Below are positions 36,101 through 48,472 of a DNA stretch of 64,000 nt, in pieces; within the stretch, counting starts at the first letter, position 1; every line of letters begins with the position of its first letter. Made by a program: the position numbers and the translations under genes. The notes under the pieces are model-generated. The model saw only the letters and a program-made list of their open reading frames with translations, ran no database searches and was not told where the DNA came from. This stretch comes from Pholiota molesta (taxonomy: Eukaryota; Basidiomycota; Agaricomycetes; Agaricales; Strophariaceae). The stretch spans positions 62,001 to 126,000 of the forward strand of contig JACGCK010000043.1 of assembly GCA_014925825.1 (NCBI GenBank). Reading direction: 5' to 3'.

Positions 36101-37830
36101 ACATACCCTCGTAGATGGCCATTAGACTGAGCGTCTGCACTGTCGACACCGAGGGAGGCCGATCCAGTAATCCATTTCTCGATGCTTTGGGATCTGTCAA
36201 CCATGATAGATGAATACGTTGCGTAAGTGAGAGCACATCGATAAGCCGCGATCGCCTAGCAAAGGCACTCACCGACGCCGTTAGCACCGCCTAGATCTAG
36301 GCTCAACGCTGCTTTAGTTAGCTGATAGAACTTCTCCGCAGGTACATTATCTGGCGCCGCAGGGAGATTGACGTCGTTAAGTGCACCGAAACAGCATAGG
36401 ACAAACAACAATGCCAGGTCATGCGACGATCGCTGACGTTTCGCCACAACGTTGGGCGAGGCAGTTGTCGGGAAAGCCCCAGGTGGTGATGCACCGCCTG
36501 CAGACGGTGAAGATGCTTCCTCATACCACAAAGGCATAATTTCGCCTTCAATTTGCCGTTTCGTGACAGCGCCGAAAAACCATGGCGCGAGCTCGAGGTA
36601 GGAATGTAGAAGGTACACTGTGTCGGCATAGGACGGAAGAAAATTGTGTACAAGTGTATCCAGTGTTATGCTTCGCTCCCAACGCTGGAGGGGGTTATTC
36701 GGCTCTGCACCGCCCGATGACGATGGCGAAGAGATTGCACTGGGTGAGCTTTGCGAAATGGCAGGCGCCAGAGGGAATGATGATGCTAATGCGGCGACGG
36801 CGCTTTGGAGATTTGGGATCTCGGAGCTACCATTTCCTGTGTAGTGTTGGATGGAATACGATGGCGCATCTGGGTGCCGGTAGCCGGTCTGGGATATCTG
36901 GGAAGGGTTGTAAGGACCTGACGAACCCGACATATATTGGGGTTGGGGCGGCAAGAGTTCATGTTGTGCAGCAAGATGGGTAGAAGAGGATGGCACAGCT
37001 GATGTTGCATCCTACGCATTACACTAGAATGAGCAGGCTCCAGTAATGAGATCATAACGCGGTGCTCACAATTAAAAGTGATTCTGAACCTGCAGACCTC
37101 CCATAAAACGTAGCAGCGCCATCGTCTCGAATAGCCAATGTACCGAACACATCGTCAGTTCCTCATCCCCCTCCTCCTCCTCTTCTCGTACTTTCAGTTC
37201 GGCTTGGCCTCCTGGGCCTGATGCAGAATGTAACTCTATAGAAGACTTGACTTTCAGCAGATCGCGGTGAAGTAGCGCGTGTGGCTCGCCCCCGGGGCCA
37301 GTGACAGTGGTCTGCAAGATGGCAAGGGCATCTTCTAGTTGGCGAATACGGTCAGACATGAAGGCTATCTTTTGGTGCAGTGTTTCTGTGTCGGCCAGGA
37401 CAAATCTACATTGTTCAGTAGCGTAAGAACCAACCAGAGATCCTGTATGGTAAAAACATACCTAGTGCCCTGGCCTGTTATCAGACTTCCATTCGGACAG
37501 ATGGCTGAACATCCTCTTCTTTTACAACTTGAGCTTTGTGAGTTTTCAGATTTCGAAAGATGGAAATTGGTTATAAACCTTGAGCAAGGCACAGTCTTGT
37601 CGCATTTGAGTTTGAGGCTGTCGTCACCCCGCGATCAGACGGAAGTATTTCCATGCTCCGTCTTTAGAACGTACCGTCGACATTCGGCACAGGATAACGC
37701 ACCTACATCGCACGTCTCACCTTGAGCTCTCATTAACTGCTTGGAGTGCACATTACATACCTCTGGCTCGTTTGGATTCTTTGTCTTGTGCTCTTTGGGC
37801 CTGTGTGTCTTTGCGAGGTGCCTGGGGCAT
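33188..37830 (-). CDS. Zn(2)Cys(6) transcription factor with middle homology region and Gln-rich tail
   Basis: Minus-strand gene from ATG at 37830 (MPQAPRKDTQAQRAQDKE) to TAA at 33188. Exons 1-3 build the zinc cluster ALSCAECRRLKLKCDKTVPC followed by SSCKRRGCSAICPNG: C28-x2-C31-x6-C38-x5-C44-x2-C47-x8-C56, with an extra Cys at 52. A dimerisation coiled coil, MSDRIRQLEDALAIL (near 37350), follows. The middle homology region includes ITLDTLVHNFLPSYADTVYL and ELAPWFFGAVTKRQIEGEIM (36650-36530). Further MHR exons continue to about 34860. The last large exon (34773-33260) encodes a roughly 500-residue low-complexity tail with long Gln runs and His/Pro-rich repeats, ending EKVGSPRQFFED across a short intron. 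A typical fungal regulator, but unusually long because of the Gln-rich activation-like tail. Targets unknown. Confidence 0.9.
33890..34330 (-). repeat. Gln-codon (CAG/CAA) low-complexity tract
   Basis: The coding strand is dominated by CAG, CAA, CAT and ATG codons giving Gln runs broken by His, Met and Arg. Runs of four to six Gln are frequent near 34085-34130. The tract lies in the C-terminal exon of the Zn2Cys6 factor. Similar tracts are prone to length variation. Confidence 0.8.
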
Positions 37831-39849
37831 GCTACTGGGTAAGCTGGTAACCGCAAGTATGGTTGAAAACGAGCGATATGGACAGGATGAAAAGCGAAAA
37901 GAAGGCGAGTGGTGGAAGATGGGCACACGCCTTGCGCTTCTCCCACATTTCCCTGGCCAAGCTTCTCAGATTCATACATTCCACTCAATCTCCCTTTCTT
38001 CTCTCTCACACACATAACCGATGCAAGCCCGTCAAGCCCGCTGCTAGTCTCTGGATCGTATACTACAAAGAGCCTAGACGACGGAAATCTTTGATGGCAT
38101 CCAATGATTCCAATTGCTAAGTGCGTTCCAACTTTTCTGCTACTTTGTTAGATACTCAACAATGTCCCTCAGCTATTTCTGGCGCGTTGTAAGTAACCTC
38201 AAGGCTTTATTTGTGCTCTGACGTTACTCTGACGGACGTGAAAGAAGCCCAGTTGCATTGACGGTTGTAAGGCCAGCCTCAGCTTTACTTATAGCCCCTC
38301 TTTGCATACACAAACGCGCATATACCCATCAAGGTTCTAGTTTGCACATAGAGCAGATGTAATCATCTGCTCAGCATGATGACACCACAGATAAGTAAGA
38401 GGGTAAGTACCTTGGATTTGCATTTCCAAGACATGAGATTTGATCAAACCTTCTGTCTGGTGCTGTCAAGTGGCGTACTTTTTTTGAATGCTACTCATAG
38501 CGCAACCATAAAAACAGGCAGGTAGGGTTCCCGTTCTCTGTGCTTTACTTACTGACCCTCTATCTTATGACAATCTCCCGTTCAAACTTCCTGAGGTTGC
38601 CGTTGCATGTCTGTGCTTGTAATTCTCGCCAAACGACTTCTAGATTCTTCATTCTCCCCAAATTCTCGCTGTTCTCATTCATCTTTTCAGACTGCCCCAT
38701 TTGAACTTCTGGCGACCGCGCGCACTATCCTCGGCGCTCGCTGCATATCTGTATATCCCTAGACTCCTTTCGACCCTCCTGAGATCTGGGCGCATTTAAT
38801 TGTGGCCCGAGGTACGCAGCTTGACGTTGAGCGGTAAAGCAGGTAAAAATAGCAGCGGCTATGATGTTGTGGGTCCTTTTGATGGGTTCTTATTGGTGGG
38901 AGATCGTCATGGATCTGGGACATGATAAGCAAGTGATAAGGAAGATATAAACACAACTGCGCAGAGATCCCACAGTTGGCACCAGCTCTCATATCTGGAT
39001 TGATACCCTTCTCAAACGCATCGGCGGCGCAACCCCAGGGCCCGCCGCGGCGCATGGCTCAAAAGTGCTTTTTGGCCAGCGCATCGCACCAACATCGCAC
39101 AGTGGAAGATACTCGCCTTCACTGTTGTATGTCCTATTTGATCCTGGTGTTATTGATTGTAGATTCAGAAGTAAGACGAGTTTTCCTGGAGCCAGCGCTA
39201 CACCTAAATCTCGCCCAATGAAGTATTTACCAAACAAACTGTTTGCTGGAGTTACTCCGCGGTTAAGGTTTCATTTCCTGGTCCAAGCATTTGTTCAGTC
39301 AAACGTCAGGAGCTTTCTGAACCCAACGAGACTCAAATTCGACGCGAAGAGAAGCAACCTTACGTTTGCGTGAACCGATAGTGGACACTTGTACTCACGA
39401 AAGAACGGACATGACAACACCGGAATATCCAAATATAAATAGGTCGTTCGCGCAGATACGGAATTTGTATACATGAAACAATAGAATAAGGATTGGCTTG
39501 AATCGACACTTTCCTCTCTGCTGTGTATGTAGTTCGAAGCGAGAGTTGACGGAGAAAAATAACCCTTGCTCTGTCCCTGAATCAAACCCCAGTACTTGGA
39601 ATTTCAAAGACTGGCGCAATCATCAGGGTTGAGTATTGCATGCAGCATCTTGCGGAAGGCAAGAAGGAATCAACTGCGGCGAATGGCTAGTTTGTTTGGG
39701 AGTCGAGTTCGGGATACAGTTCCTGTAGCATATCGAAGATATGTTAGGAAAATCTTTAATGATGTTTTCCCTAAAATCCCTTGGAAATGACACTGACAGG
39801 ATCGGAGTCAGCTTCGAACATACCATAAGAACAAGAATCTACTTACATG
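37831..39849. other. 2 kb stretch without a supported gene
   Basis: The left 300 bp should be the promoter of the Zn2Cys6 gene. The rest holds only short frames on both strands without recognisable domains. A perfect 9-bp inverted repeat is at 38351-38372. The right end near 39800 is probably the UPF3 3'UTR. A small unrecognised gene near 38970-39370 (plus) cannot be excluded. Confidence 0.4.
38351..38372. repeat. Perfect inverted repeat (9-bp arms, 4-nt loop)
   Basis: GAGCAGATG and CATCTGCTC flank a TAAT centre. The dyad could be a binding site for a dimeric regulator or part of a terminator-like hairpin. Its arms contain CAGATG, an E-box-like core (CANNTG). Confidence 0.6.
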
Positions 39850-41759
39850 TTATTCACGTTGCAAAATGGGTGGGTATCTAGCCACCGCCTCTGGGGCATT
39901 TGGGGCACCGCCACGGCCACGGCCTCCGCCCCGTCCTCGCCTTCCGCCCCCACGGGCTGCTCCTCCGCCTGCAGCGCCTCCCGGTGCATTGCCACCTGCA
40001 GCCGCATTCGCCGGAGCAGCTCCACCAGGAGCGGCAGCTGGGGCGGTCAAAGCGACTTGCTGTGGAACAGGAGCCGCAGCGGCATCGGGAGCGCGCTGCA
40101 AGATGCTGGCACCTTGACTTGCGGTGCAGCAGCTGCACCGCCGCCACTGCCTCCTCCTCCTCCACGACCACCGCGTCGGGTTTTCTCCTTCTTCGGAGAA
40201 GTAGGAGAGGGCGGCTTTCTGTATCCGAGCCGTCGATGCGGGCAAATGTAGTCGTCGCGGTTGCGGTCGCGGCAGGGGTGGGCGGGACCGAGCCGCCGCC
40301 TGCCACAGCCTGTGCCTCGCGTTCCTTTTCTCTCTTCTTCCTCTCGGTCGCCGCATTAGCGAGACCGGAGACGCCGCTCAAAGCCGCCTCGAATTGGCGG
40401 TTTGCCAGGCCGATCACTGGACGAGTGCGACGGGTAGTAGCTGCAGCCGGAGCGGGGGCAGCCGCAGCCGCGGGAGCAGTTGCAACTGCGGTCTCTGTAG
40501 ATGGGGGTGCGAGTATGGTCGGAGGTTTGGTTGCTTCATTGCAGCAGCAGCAGCAGCAGCGGCTGCTTTGGCCTGGCCTCGAGAGGGCCGAGGCGGTTTA
40601 GCAGGCTTTGCGGCGGTGGCAGGTGCATTGACGTTAGCACCGCCTTTGGGAGCTGGAGCAGATGTTGCCTGCTGAGCAGCCTTTGCAGTTTGAGACACAG
40701 GTGCTTGAGCCTGTGCCTTCTTCTGTGCCTTCTTGCCGTTGTTTGTAGAGGGACCGATGGCTCTGGCTTGGCAGGAGGCGCAGCAGCAGCAGCCGCCTTC
40801 TTCTTTTCCTCCTTGCGTAATGAAGTGACGGTCATGCTGTTGTAATGCGCATGATTGCGCAGAATTGCTTCCTTATCTTTGTTAGCACTTTTCTCCGCTT
40901 TCAGGGCTTCGAGAAGAGGCGTCGTCTTTGGAGGCGGGGCGGGCTGAGAAGCAGCAACTACGCACAAATTTTTAGTAAGAAATGCGGGAAAATAGGAAAA
41001 ATCTTACTCAGTGATTCCAGCGTGACTGGTTCAGGATTTTCGGCTGCTTTGAGGGTTTCGAGGAAAGAGATATAATCTTCATCTATCATTCAAATGTTAG
41101 ATAAGATCATAAGTCGAAGATAAGGAAATCAAACCTTTCTCGATTGTGGCATTACGAGGATCCGGTTTGCGCTTTTCAGATGGTATCTTGGGGTATGGTG
41201 CAAACTCGACTACCGCATGCGACTCCACTCCTGCGTCTGCTCAACATACAACCCATCAGACCCAAGTAAAGGGGTTCACACCTGACTTGTCTCTGAAGAC
41301 ATGACCATCGTACTCGCGACTAAACAAGGCGAGCTTCTCTTCGTCTTTGAATGCAATATATGCACGAGATGGGACGTTTTCTTTGTTCAATCTAGTACGT
41401 CGACGATGTCAATAGATGTCAATGGAACACAAAACGTGAGCGCCCTACTTTTTGCGCAATTTCCCCGGACAGTACAACTTCCACAACGCGGATTCTTCAG
41501 TAACCCATGGTTGGACGCTTTGCCAGAATATGTCTTCGGGAAGATTGGGCGGCAGTCTGCGCACGACGGTCTTTAGACGCTCATTTTGCTGCGGCAGAGA
41601 CGCTTTGCGTTCGTTTTCTTTGTCCTTGTCCTTTTCTTTCCTGGATTTCTGGGCCTTGGTAGGTGTATGCGCGGTCGACATGTAACGTAGCGCAGCTGAG
41701 TGTGGGTTCCGTAGAGCTCCCACTGGCTTGCTCTGAGTCTTCGGCAGCAACTCCTCCAT
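39850..41759 (-). CDS. UPF3: Nonsense-mediated decay factor UPF3 (Smg-4/UPF3 domain), frame broken in the 3' half
   Basis: Minus-strand gene from ATG at 41759 (MEELLPKTQSKPVG). The UPF3 domain is clear: LKTVVRRLPPNLPEDIFW, QSVQPWVTEESALWKLYCPG (near 41500), SRAYIAFKDEEKLALFSREY (near 41340), AVVEFAPYQKIPSEKRK (near 41180) and DEDYISFLETLKAAEN. This RNP-like domain bridges UPF2 and the exon junction complex. The basic/Ala-rich C-terminus continues to about 39850, ending with an Arg-Gly-rich tail (RRGRGGGRGRGGAP), but the reading frame changes four times with no GT-AG intron: at about 40750, 40540, 40217 and 40124. Each is fixed by one extra base in a short run. This suggests sequence error in a GC-rich, repetitive part rather than decay. 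The gene is divergent from SYF2. Confidence 0.85.
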
Positions 41760-42638
41760 GTCATGTGCCGTGTATCGATCGGCATTTCGGCATAATTATT
41801 CCAGCGGAGCTGCAATGATCAAATCTATAAAGTTTATTTTTTCTTCGCCTGGTCACCAACTTTTTCCTTTCTACCTCCGTGGGCGCTCTCCAACGACATC
41901 AATGGTAAGCATCTCGTCTTCCTATTCCATTCTTCTTTCCTACCACTATTTGTATGATGAATAAGAATTCACATATCAAGCTCAACAGTCTTAGGGATTT
42001 ATCCCGCTGCTGACTTCTACTTCTGCAATTCTGACTTTTCCAATGCTTTCTCGAACGAACATCTTTGGCCAATTACTGATTACCCCCTTTCTCCAGACTC
42101 CTTTATGCTGCCCTTCTGAATGGAATGTTGGATACCAGACCTCCATTTTGCACATCTTGCTTCCCGGATCTGCTCGCGGGAGGGTTGGTGTCGTAGGTTT
42201 CCTCCACAGGCTATTGCCCATGAGTGATATGGATGCAACGTCGACGCGCAGCGCTCGCACTCGCATAGCCCACCTGCTCCGGCCTCGCTATGGTGAAAAT
42301 ATCGTCTGTATTCCAACGTACTCCATGTATAATACTGTTAATCTTTAATGCAAATTCTCTGTCTCAATGAATTCTCTACTGTGAAAGCATCACTGATCTC
42401 ATTCCTGTGCTGACGCCCAAATATACATCCCTTTTCACTTGCCCCTTGCGAAAATTTGGTTCGCAAATATGCGTCGACGCCTCGACGCTGTGAGGAGGAA
42501 GCTGATTACGTACGCCAACCGTGTGAATGATTTCCCATTGTGGCATCCAATTCTTGTGCTTGCACCACACATCACTGCTTTCAACCTCACCACCACCTCC
42601 ACCCGACCTCCACCACTACATCATCCTCATATTTGACT
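41760..42638. promoter_or_regulatory. Divergent intergenic region UPF3 / SYF2
   Basis: About 880 bp between two head-to-head housekeeping genes. No convincing frame. The part near 42580-42638 is C/A-rich leader directly before the SYF2 ATG. No TATA box was recognised. Confidence 0.45.
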
Positions 42639-43948
42639 ATGGCACCGAAGCGTGGAAGGAAGAAAGGCGGAAAGGCGGCGGCACCGGCACCCTCCGCAGC
42701 CCCCGAGGTGGAAGCACCGACCAATGACCAACCCATGCAGACGGACGAACCAGAGCCATCAACATCAACAACAGTCCTGGAGTCAGCCAGCGAAGTCGTA
42801 GAGAAAGCGGAGGAGGCTGTGACGCACGCAGCGGAAGTTGTAACAGAGAAAGTCGCCGACGTCGCAAATGCCGCGGAGCAGTTCGTGGACGAGATGACAG
42901 GGATTAAGGAGGGCAATGGTGGATCAGTCGAAGCTACACCAGAACCCAAAGAGGAGGCGAAGCGGATGACCATGGAGGAGCGGAAAGCCAAGATGGAACA
43001 GCTCAAGAAAAAAATGGTGCGTTTGCTTGGATATATCTCCGCCTGCATCAGTTACTGACGAAGTCGCTAATACCAGGCTGCATCTTCGCGTGCAAACCGT
43101 GCATCCTTAGTTGAAGAGGCGTCGAAAGCCAAAGTGACTGCACGAGAGACGGCACGGCTGGAGAGGCAACGAAAGCTGGCTGAGACACTCCGGTTGAAGG
43201 CTGACGCAGAAGACCGTGGTGAAGACGTCGAGCGGGCGAAGAACTGGGAATACACGATTGAAGAAAACGAGGAATGGGAAAAGAAGTTGGCTCGCAAGAG
43301 ACGGAGAGCAGATTTCGAATTCCATGGTACGTACTCCATTCAAACTCATTATCATGGCCCTTTACTGACAATTCATGGGATTTCACGTAGATGACGCACA
43401 TGCGGCGCGCAGGCGGTATAAGAAAGATTTGGACCAAATCAAGCCTGATCTCCAAGCCTACAACAAGCAGAAGGCAGTTGCCATGGGCCAGGCTGGATCG
43501 CTCGTCATGTTCAACCCGGTCGCAGGGACATCCGAAGTTGCTGCCGTTAGTCAAGAACAGCGACTGGCGGCCGAAAATCTGTACAGAGATGCGAATACTC
43601 TGATATATGGTGACAACAAGCCAACAGAAGATGCTATTGATAGGGTGGTCAGCAAAATCAACAAAGAGTACGCAAAAATGCTTGTAATTTTGTGCTCCTC
43701 TTTATTGACTCTTCTTTTATAGTATCGACAAGAAGGGAAAATTCTCGCGCAAGCGCCTCAACGAAGAGGAAGGCGATATCACGTATATCAACGAACACAA
43801 TCGTGTCTTCAACAAAAAGGTTCGCTTTTCTCTTGTCCTAGTATTTTATACAATTTCCTCATCGCCATTTTCCCTCTAGATTGCACGGTATTACGACAAG
43901 TATACGGCAGAGATTCGCGCCAGCTTCGAGCGTGGAACGGCTTTATAA
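42639..43948 (+). CDS. SYF2: Pre-mRNA-splicing factor SYF2
   Basis: Five exons from ATG at 42639 (MAPKRGRKKGGKAAAPAP) to TAA at 43946-43948. The N-terminal 110 residues are Ala/Glu-rich and probably disordered. The conserved part begins with EERKAKMEQLKKKM and includes RETARLERQRKLAETLRLK, EDVERAKNWEYTIEENEEWE, DDAHAARRRYKKDLDQIKPD, LQAYNKQKAVAMGQ, KPTEDAIDRVVSKINKDIDK and the C-terminal KIARYYDKYTAEIRASFERG. These are the signatures of the SYF2 (GCIP-interacting) family, a component of the Prp19/NTC-related spliceosome. In-frame ATGs upstream (42540) read poly-His/Pro leader and are rejected. The frame is intact, which contrasts with neighbouring UPF3. Confidence 0.94.
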
Positions 43949-44236
43949 TGATTCGACTTGTGCTTCGATCGCCGTTCACCACTTCACTGGACCTTGAATC
44001 CCTTTATTTGTAGATGACGTCTATGACTCTTGTATCACCAACTTATGGTTTGTAACATATATAGTACACTGCGCGCAATATGACCGCAAAATCATGGCCT
44101 GCTCGAGTTCCGCATCGCCCGTTAGCAGTGCTGAATAAAATGAATTCGACGTGCACGCAATTATATGAATGTTTGAAGATCAGACCTCTCCATCGTTCGC
44201 TTACATCTGGCTGTTGCTTTCAGTCCGATTTCTTCA

Positions 44237-46136
44237 ATGGACTTTATCACTCTCTTAACGCCCCTCCACCGCTCCAAAGAAATGCTTCCCAGCCCGTCCA
44301 AAATAATCCAACGGTGGCACTGGGCTCGAGCCATGGTTCCAGACCGTCTAGATCATCTTGGAGTAATGAATAATGGGGGCTTACCGGTCAGTCATCGACT
44401 TCGCAAAGAACGGAGCTTGTGGATCTAGACTACAAACACTACAGGATGGTCCCTAAACTTGTTCCATACTTTCTTCGTTCTGTTGAGCCAAAGCCTGGAG
44501 CTACTTACACCGCAGTCCAATTCTATGAACCCACAGATATGGTTCATCTTGAGCCATTTGGTTGGGTATATATTCTTTGCATTGGCTTTCCATTTTATCA
44601 ATTAAATCGCTCCGAAACAACAAACTCATAATCACTCACACAAGCACTAGCAATGGCGAATACTTGTCACTTCAGTTCCAGCACCCTCTGCTGGACACCA
44701 CAAATAGTGCAATCGCCACCACTCCTTGCCACACTGGATGTGTCTTCGGTCCAGGACACATGGCTCACATGGGGGAGATAGCAGCACCAGCGCGCTACTA
44801 GCCGTTCAGTGAGCCGCGAGCATCTTGGAATGGCGCCTCCAGGCGTTGCTTTTCCTCGACGGCGCTCTATCATTCTGCCGACAATGAAGGCACGCTTGCG
44901 GATCTCATCTCTCAGTATGGGAGCTCGAGCGCTCTGGCTTGGCTTGATACCGAAAAGTACAAGGTCTGGCGACCTTCTCAGCCCATCCCGAGTCAGAATT
45001 TACGCCTGTGCAAGGTTAATGCAAACAGGTAAGAGTTCGTTTCCTAACACATGCACCGAAAATGACCGACGATCCTTTTCCTCTTCCAGAATCTTTCATC
45101 TTCGCATGGGGCAACCCTCTCGTCTCCTCCCTTCCGCACTCGAAAAACCGCCGTGCTTCATCGCATTCGTGATCCAACCATCTACACCTAGTATGGTGCT
45201 GCGTCGACCAGGACCTCGAAGCTGTCCTTTCAAGCGATGCCCTTGGCTGGTCCACTATGTCATGCATATACGAAGACGTTATGACCCAGAGCATGCCATC
45301 GACGTCGCAGGGCATAACAGCACCTACAAAGCAATCTGCACACGCGAGCAGGGCCACGTCGAAGTGCGCGAAGTCAAGCGGGGTGAATGGGATCCAGTGC
45401 GCGCAAAGCCGTGGAGGCGGGATTCGGCAATGGAACGCCCACAGGCACGGGTTCGACTCTGTTCGACGCTCGTTCAGCCTTGGCTGGATGAGGAGCACAG
45501 AAGATACTGGCTCGCAGTAAGAAACGGCAAGGTGTGTCTCGACTATACTTACATACATTCTGTCGTATTAACACCGTTGACGATCGTCGATAGGTCGTGG
45601 GCATTGAGACCTTCGCTGCGTAGCGCCTAATTCATGGCAGATCGTCAAATGCATAGCTTTCCAGAATTCTCCCGCTGGAATAGTCGAGAAACTGATAACA
45701 ACGGCCCTTAGAGACCTTTATGCTAACAGAGGGAGGTCGAAAGGAGACCCGTCCTATCTAGTCTTGCACCAGGAGCAAGTACGACAACAGGCGTCTGATG
45801 CTCCCAGCCCACTGGCTGAGCAACGCAAGGACGAATATCAGTATCATTCGGAATCAGCGCAGCAGACATCTCTCCCCTGGGCACAACATTGGGGGTTGGA
45901 GGGTCAATGTGCTGAGTCGGACATACAAAGCGGTTTCCGGTGTGGTTGGACTCTAAAGACAACTCAGTTCAGAGTAAGCTTCGTCTTTCTACTTGAAAAA
46001 ATGACGGGATTGATTTTGAGAATTCTCCTTGCAGGAACAATTCGATCCGAACCATAAACCAATGTTCATCTGCTACCCTAATAATCGCTTTGGCTTCCTC
46101 TCTGTTGGCCCTCTTCTTATGGCCTTGCGCAAATGA
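44237..46136 (+). CDS. Unknown protein, multi-exon, model uncertain
   Basis: Protein-like pieces follow each other on the plus strand but do not all join cleanly. They are YHSLNAPPPLQRNASQPVQ (near 44250), DLDYKHYRMVPKLVPYFLRS (near 44430), NGEYLSLQFQHPLLDTTNSA (after an intron at about 44571-44651), DNEGTLADLISQYGSSSALA (near 44890), VAGHNSTYKAICTREQGHVE (near 45310), EHRRYWLAVRNGKVVGIETF (across an intron near 45530-45592), LITTALRDLYANRGRSKGD (near 45700) and a final exon ending NNRFGFLSVGPLLMALRK at 46136. I do not recognise the family; it looks like a conserved basidiomycete protein of unknown function. Frame changes between exons may be unrecognised introns or the same kind of single-base errors seen nearby. 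The start is not determined; 44237 is only the first protein-like position. Confidence 0.4.
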
Positions 46137-46760
46137 TCGATTTTTGTTTTCTATTCAATAAAAACCACTACGTACAAATTGTTATCTTACTTTTCTCTTA
46201 TATGCATTCATGATATTTTGATGGTATTGCCCTACGGTCCTGAGCGTTGAAGTTGGAGGCTCCTGAAAGCCTGCATGAGAAAACTGAAACGCCGAAGGTC
46301 GAGTTTTTGCCAACTTTTTGGGCTTTTGGTGATTTGTCAACATGGATGACATGCAATAATTTCACCCAAGCGCGTGAATTCCTTTCCTCGTTTGCCAGTG
46401 ACTATCATCAGACCTCGACAACGCCAACATCCCTAATGGCCTCAACCTCAAAGCAGCCAAAACTGGGCCCAGAATGCAAATTTGGCGTACGAGCTCCTGT
46501 ATTTTTGCCCTTTTAGGTATAAATTTTATGTTGCTTCCTCCGAGTTAGCACCTGCTCACAGTCTGTCACGATTCAATCATAATTAGCCCTGCCTGCTATA
46601 TTCTCCGGCTCACGGAACGTTATTTCACATTATTTAACCGGATACATCATCAAGCAGAATCAAGTTATCGACCACCACCACCCAAAAGGGCGTTCCGAGC
46701 TTTTTCCAAGCTGTTCCACTGTTCTCTTATCCGCCTTCATACTAGCACCAAACCCGATCG
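46137..46760. other. Intergenic: unknown gene 3' region and beta-lactamase gene promoter
   Basis: An 89-aa frame from 46247 has no family resemblance. No TATA box stands out upstream of 46761. Confidence 0.4.
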
Positions 46761-48472
46761 ATGTCTACGTTCTCTCCCGATGGCAAAAGCGCTCTGGATG
46801 ACTTTATTGTGCGTCCGAATGCTGCCTCTGATGAATGGAACTGTTGATTTTCGTGGTCATAGAAAGAGACATTGGACTCCGGGGAGGTTCCCGGCTTTGT
46901 GTTGGGAGTGTCGAATGTAGACGGCGAGATCTACTTTCAAGGAGGGGGAAACAATATCGTCGGAAACACATCAAGCGGAGACATAAACCCGGATAGCGTC
47001 TTCTGGATCTGCAGTCAGACAAAGATGATTGCAGCTGTATGTGTTCATTCAGATCTTTTCGATCCAAGAAATTAAGAGATTTCGACCATCAGCTAGCCAC
47101 ACTCAAGCTTATCGAAGACGGCAAAATCGGTTTCGATACCCCCTTGGGCGACTATTTACCAGAGTTTCGGAATCCCGTCATTGTGGACAAGACTTCAACA
47201 CCCAAGACGACTTTCAGGCCTGCACAAACCGTCATTACTGTTAAACATCTTCTCAACTTCTCCAGTGGTTTATTCTATCCGGTCGTGCGTGATGATCTAT
47301 CCGGTCTTCCAACGGGATACACTTCAAAAGATATGCATGTTGCCCCGGATCCTTACAAAGCTTTCTTGCGGATTATCATTGTAGGACCTTTTCCAAGGGA
47401 GAAATTATACTCTTTTTTGATGATAGCCTCTTAGGGAGAACTTCCAGGGATACCTTTGAAATTTGAACCTGGTACCGACTGTATGTCCATTCCTCGCATT
47501 TTTGGTATTGTTTTTTTCTAACAACAAGAATATAGTTGTTTATGGATTTAGCTCGGATGCTTTGGGTTTCTCGTTGAGAGGGTATCTGGGAAGACATTGG
47601 ATCAATTCTGGTACGCGCCTATCTGACCAGCTACACTCTGTCAATACTAATGTTCATACAACTCCAAATGGTAGTCGTGAACGTATTTTCAATCCTCTTG
47701 GAATGGACTCATGCTCCTTCCATCTAACGCCTGATTTAAAGAAGCGCCTAGTTTCTCTGTCTGTTCGTGCGGATGACGACACACTAAAGCCCTGGGCAGG
47801 AGAAGTCCAGATTATGGAGCAAGATCCCAATAAGGGTACTTCACGATTACCCTTAGTTTGTGATTGAATTGTTACTCATGGTCATCTCTTCACTTTAGTT
47901 GGTCTTCATCTTGGAGGGGTTGGGATGTACAGCTCGATGCGGGATTACCTCAAACTTCTGCGCCACATCATGCAGATAATGGTCTGACCCCGTATTATCT
48001 CATCTCTCGCATTTGCTGACCAGATAATATGTGTAGCGGGTCAAGATCTTGCGAATCCGATCTTCCAAAGGGAGACTGTCCAGCAACTATTCGTTCCAGC
48101 ACTAACTCAGAAAGGATCTACGTCATTATGCAACTTCGTCATGGTCCCTGGATCACAATGGGGCGCAGCGGCTGCAATAGCTACTGAAGACCGTCCACAT
48201 GGCCGAAGGAAGGGATCTGTTTGGTGTACGTGACAAAATTCATATACTAGTCCATTTCCGCCTCTTATCTTCTTACATGATACTTCTAGGGGGAGGATGG
48301 GCCGGCACGGAGCATTTTATTGACCCAGTAAGCGGGATAGCTGTTGTTTTTGGGACCAAGTCGTGCCACTTGCCAAGCGAAGACCGTCACTGTGTGGGCG
48401 AGGCTCGAGGCTTTAATATATGCTGCCTTGAACAGCGCCACATCCGCAGAGCGTCTAAAGAGTAATCTCTAG
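46761..48472 (+). CDS. Serine beta-lactamase-family hydrolase (class C / esterase-like), frame broken
   Basis: Plus-strand gene from ATG at 46761 (MSTFSPDGKSALDDFI). Exons give ETLDSGEVPGFVLGVSNVDG, then the S-x-x-K motif WICSQTKMIAALATLKLIED (joined over an intron at about 47038-47091), GDYLPEFRNPVIVDKTST, VKHLLNFSSGL and the Y-x-S-like YGFSSDALGF (near 47540). Next are IFNPLGMDSCSFHLTPDLKK, GLHLGGVGMYSSMRDYLKLL (near 47900), GWAGTEHFIDPVSGIAVVFG (near 48310) and a C-terminal helix, ARLEALIYAALNSATSAERL. Fungal relatives act as esterases or transesterases, as in lovastatin or ochratoxin-type clusters, or on beta-lactams; the substrate is unknown. The frame is interrupted at about 47570, 48357 and 48385, each explained by one missing base in a C run. 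The gene is either affected by sequence error or newly decaying. A degenerate copy lies 1.5 kb downstream. Confidence 0.75.

Noticed and set aside
39900..40675. Several long plus-strand frames (up to 233 aa)
   Set aside because: Antisense of the GC-rich UPF3 C-terminus; composition follows that of the repeat.
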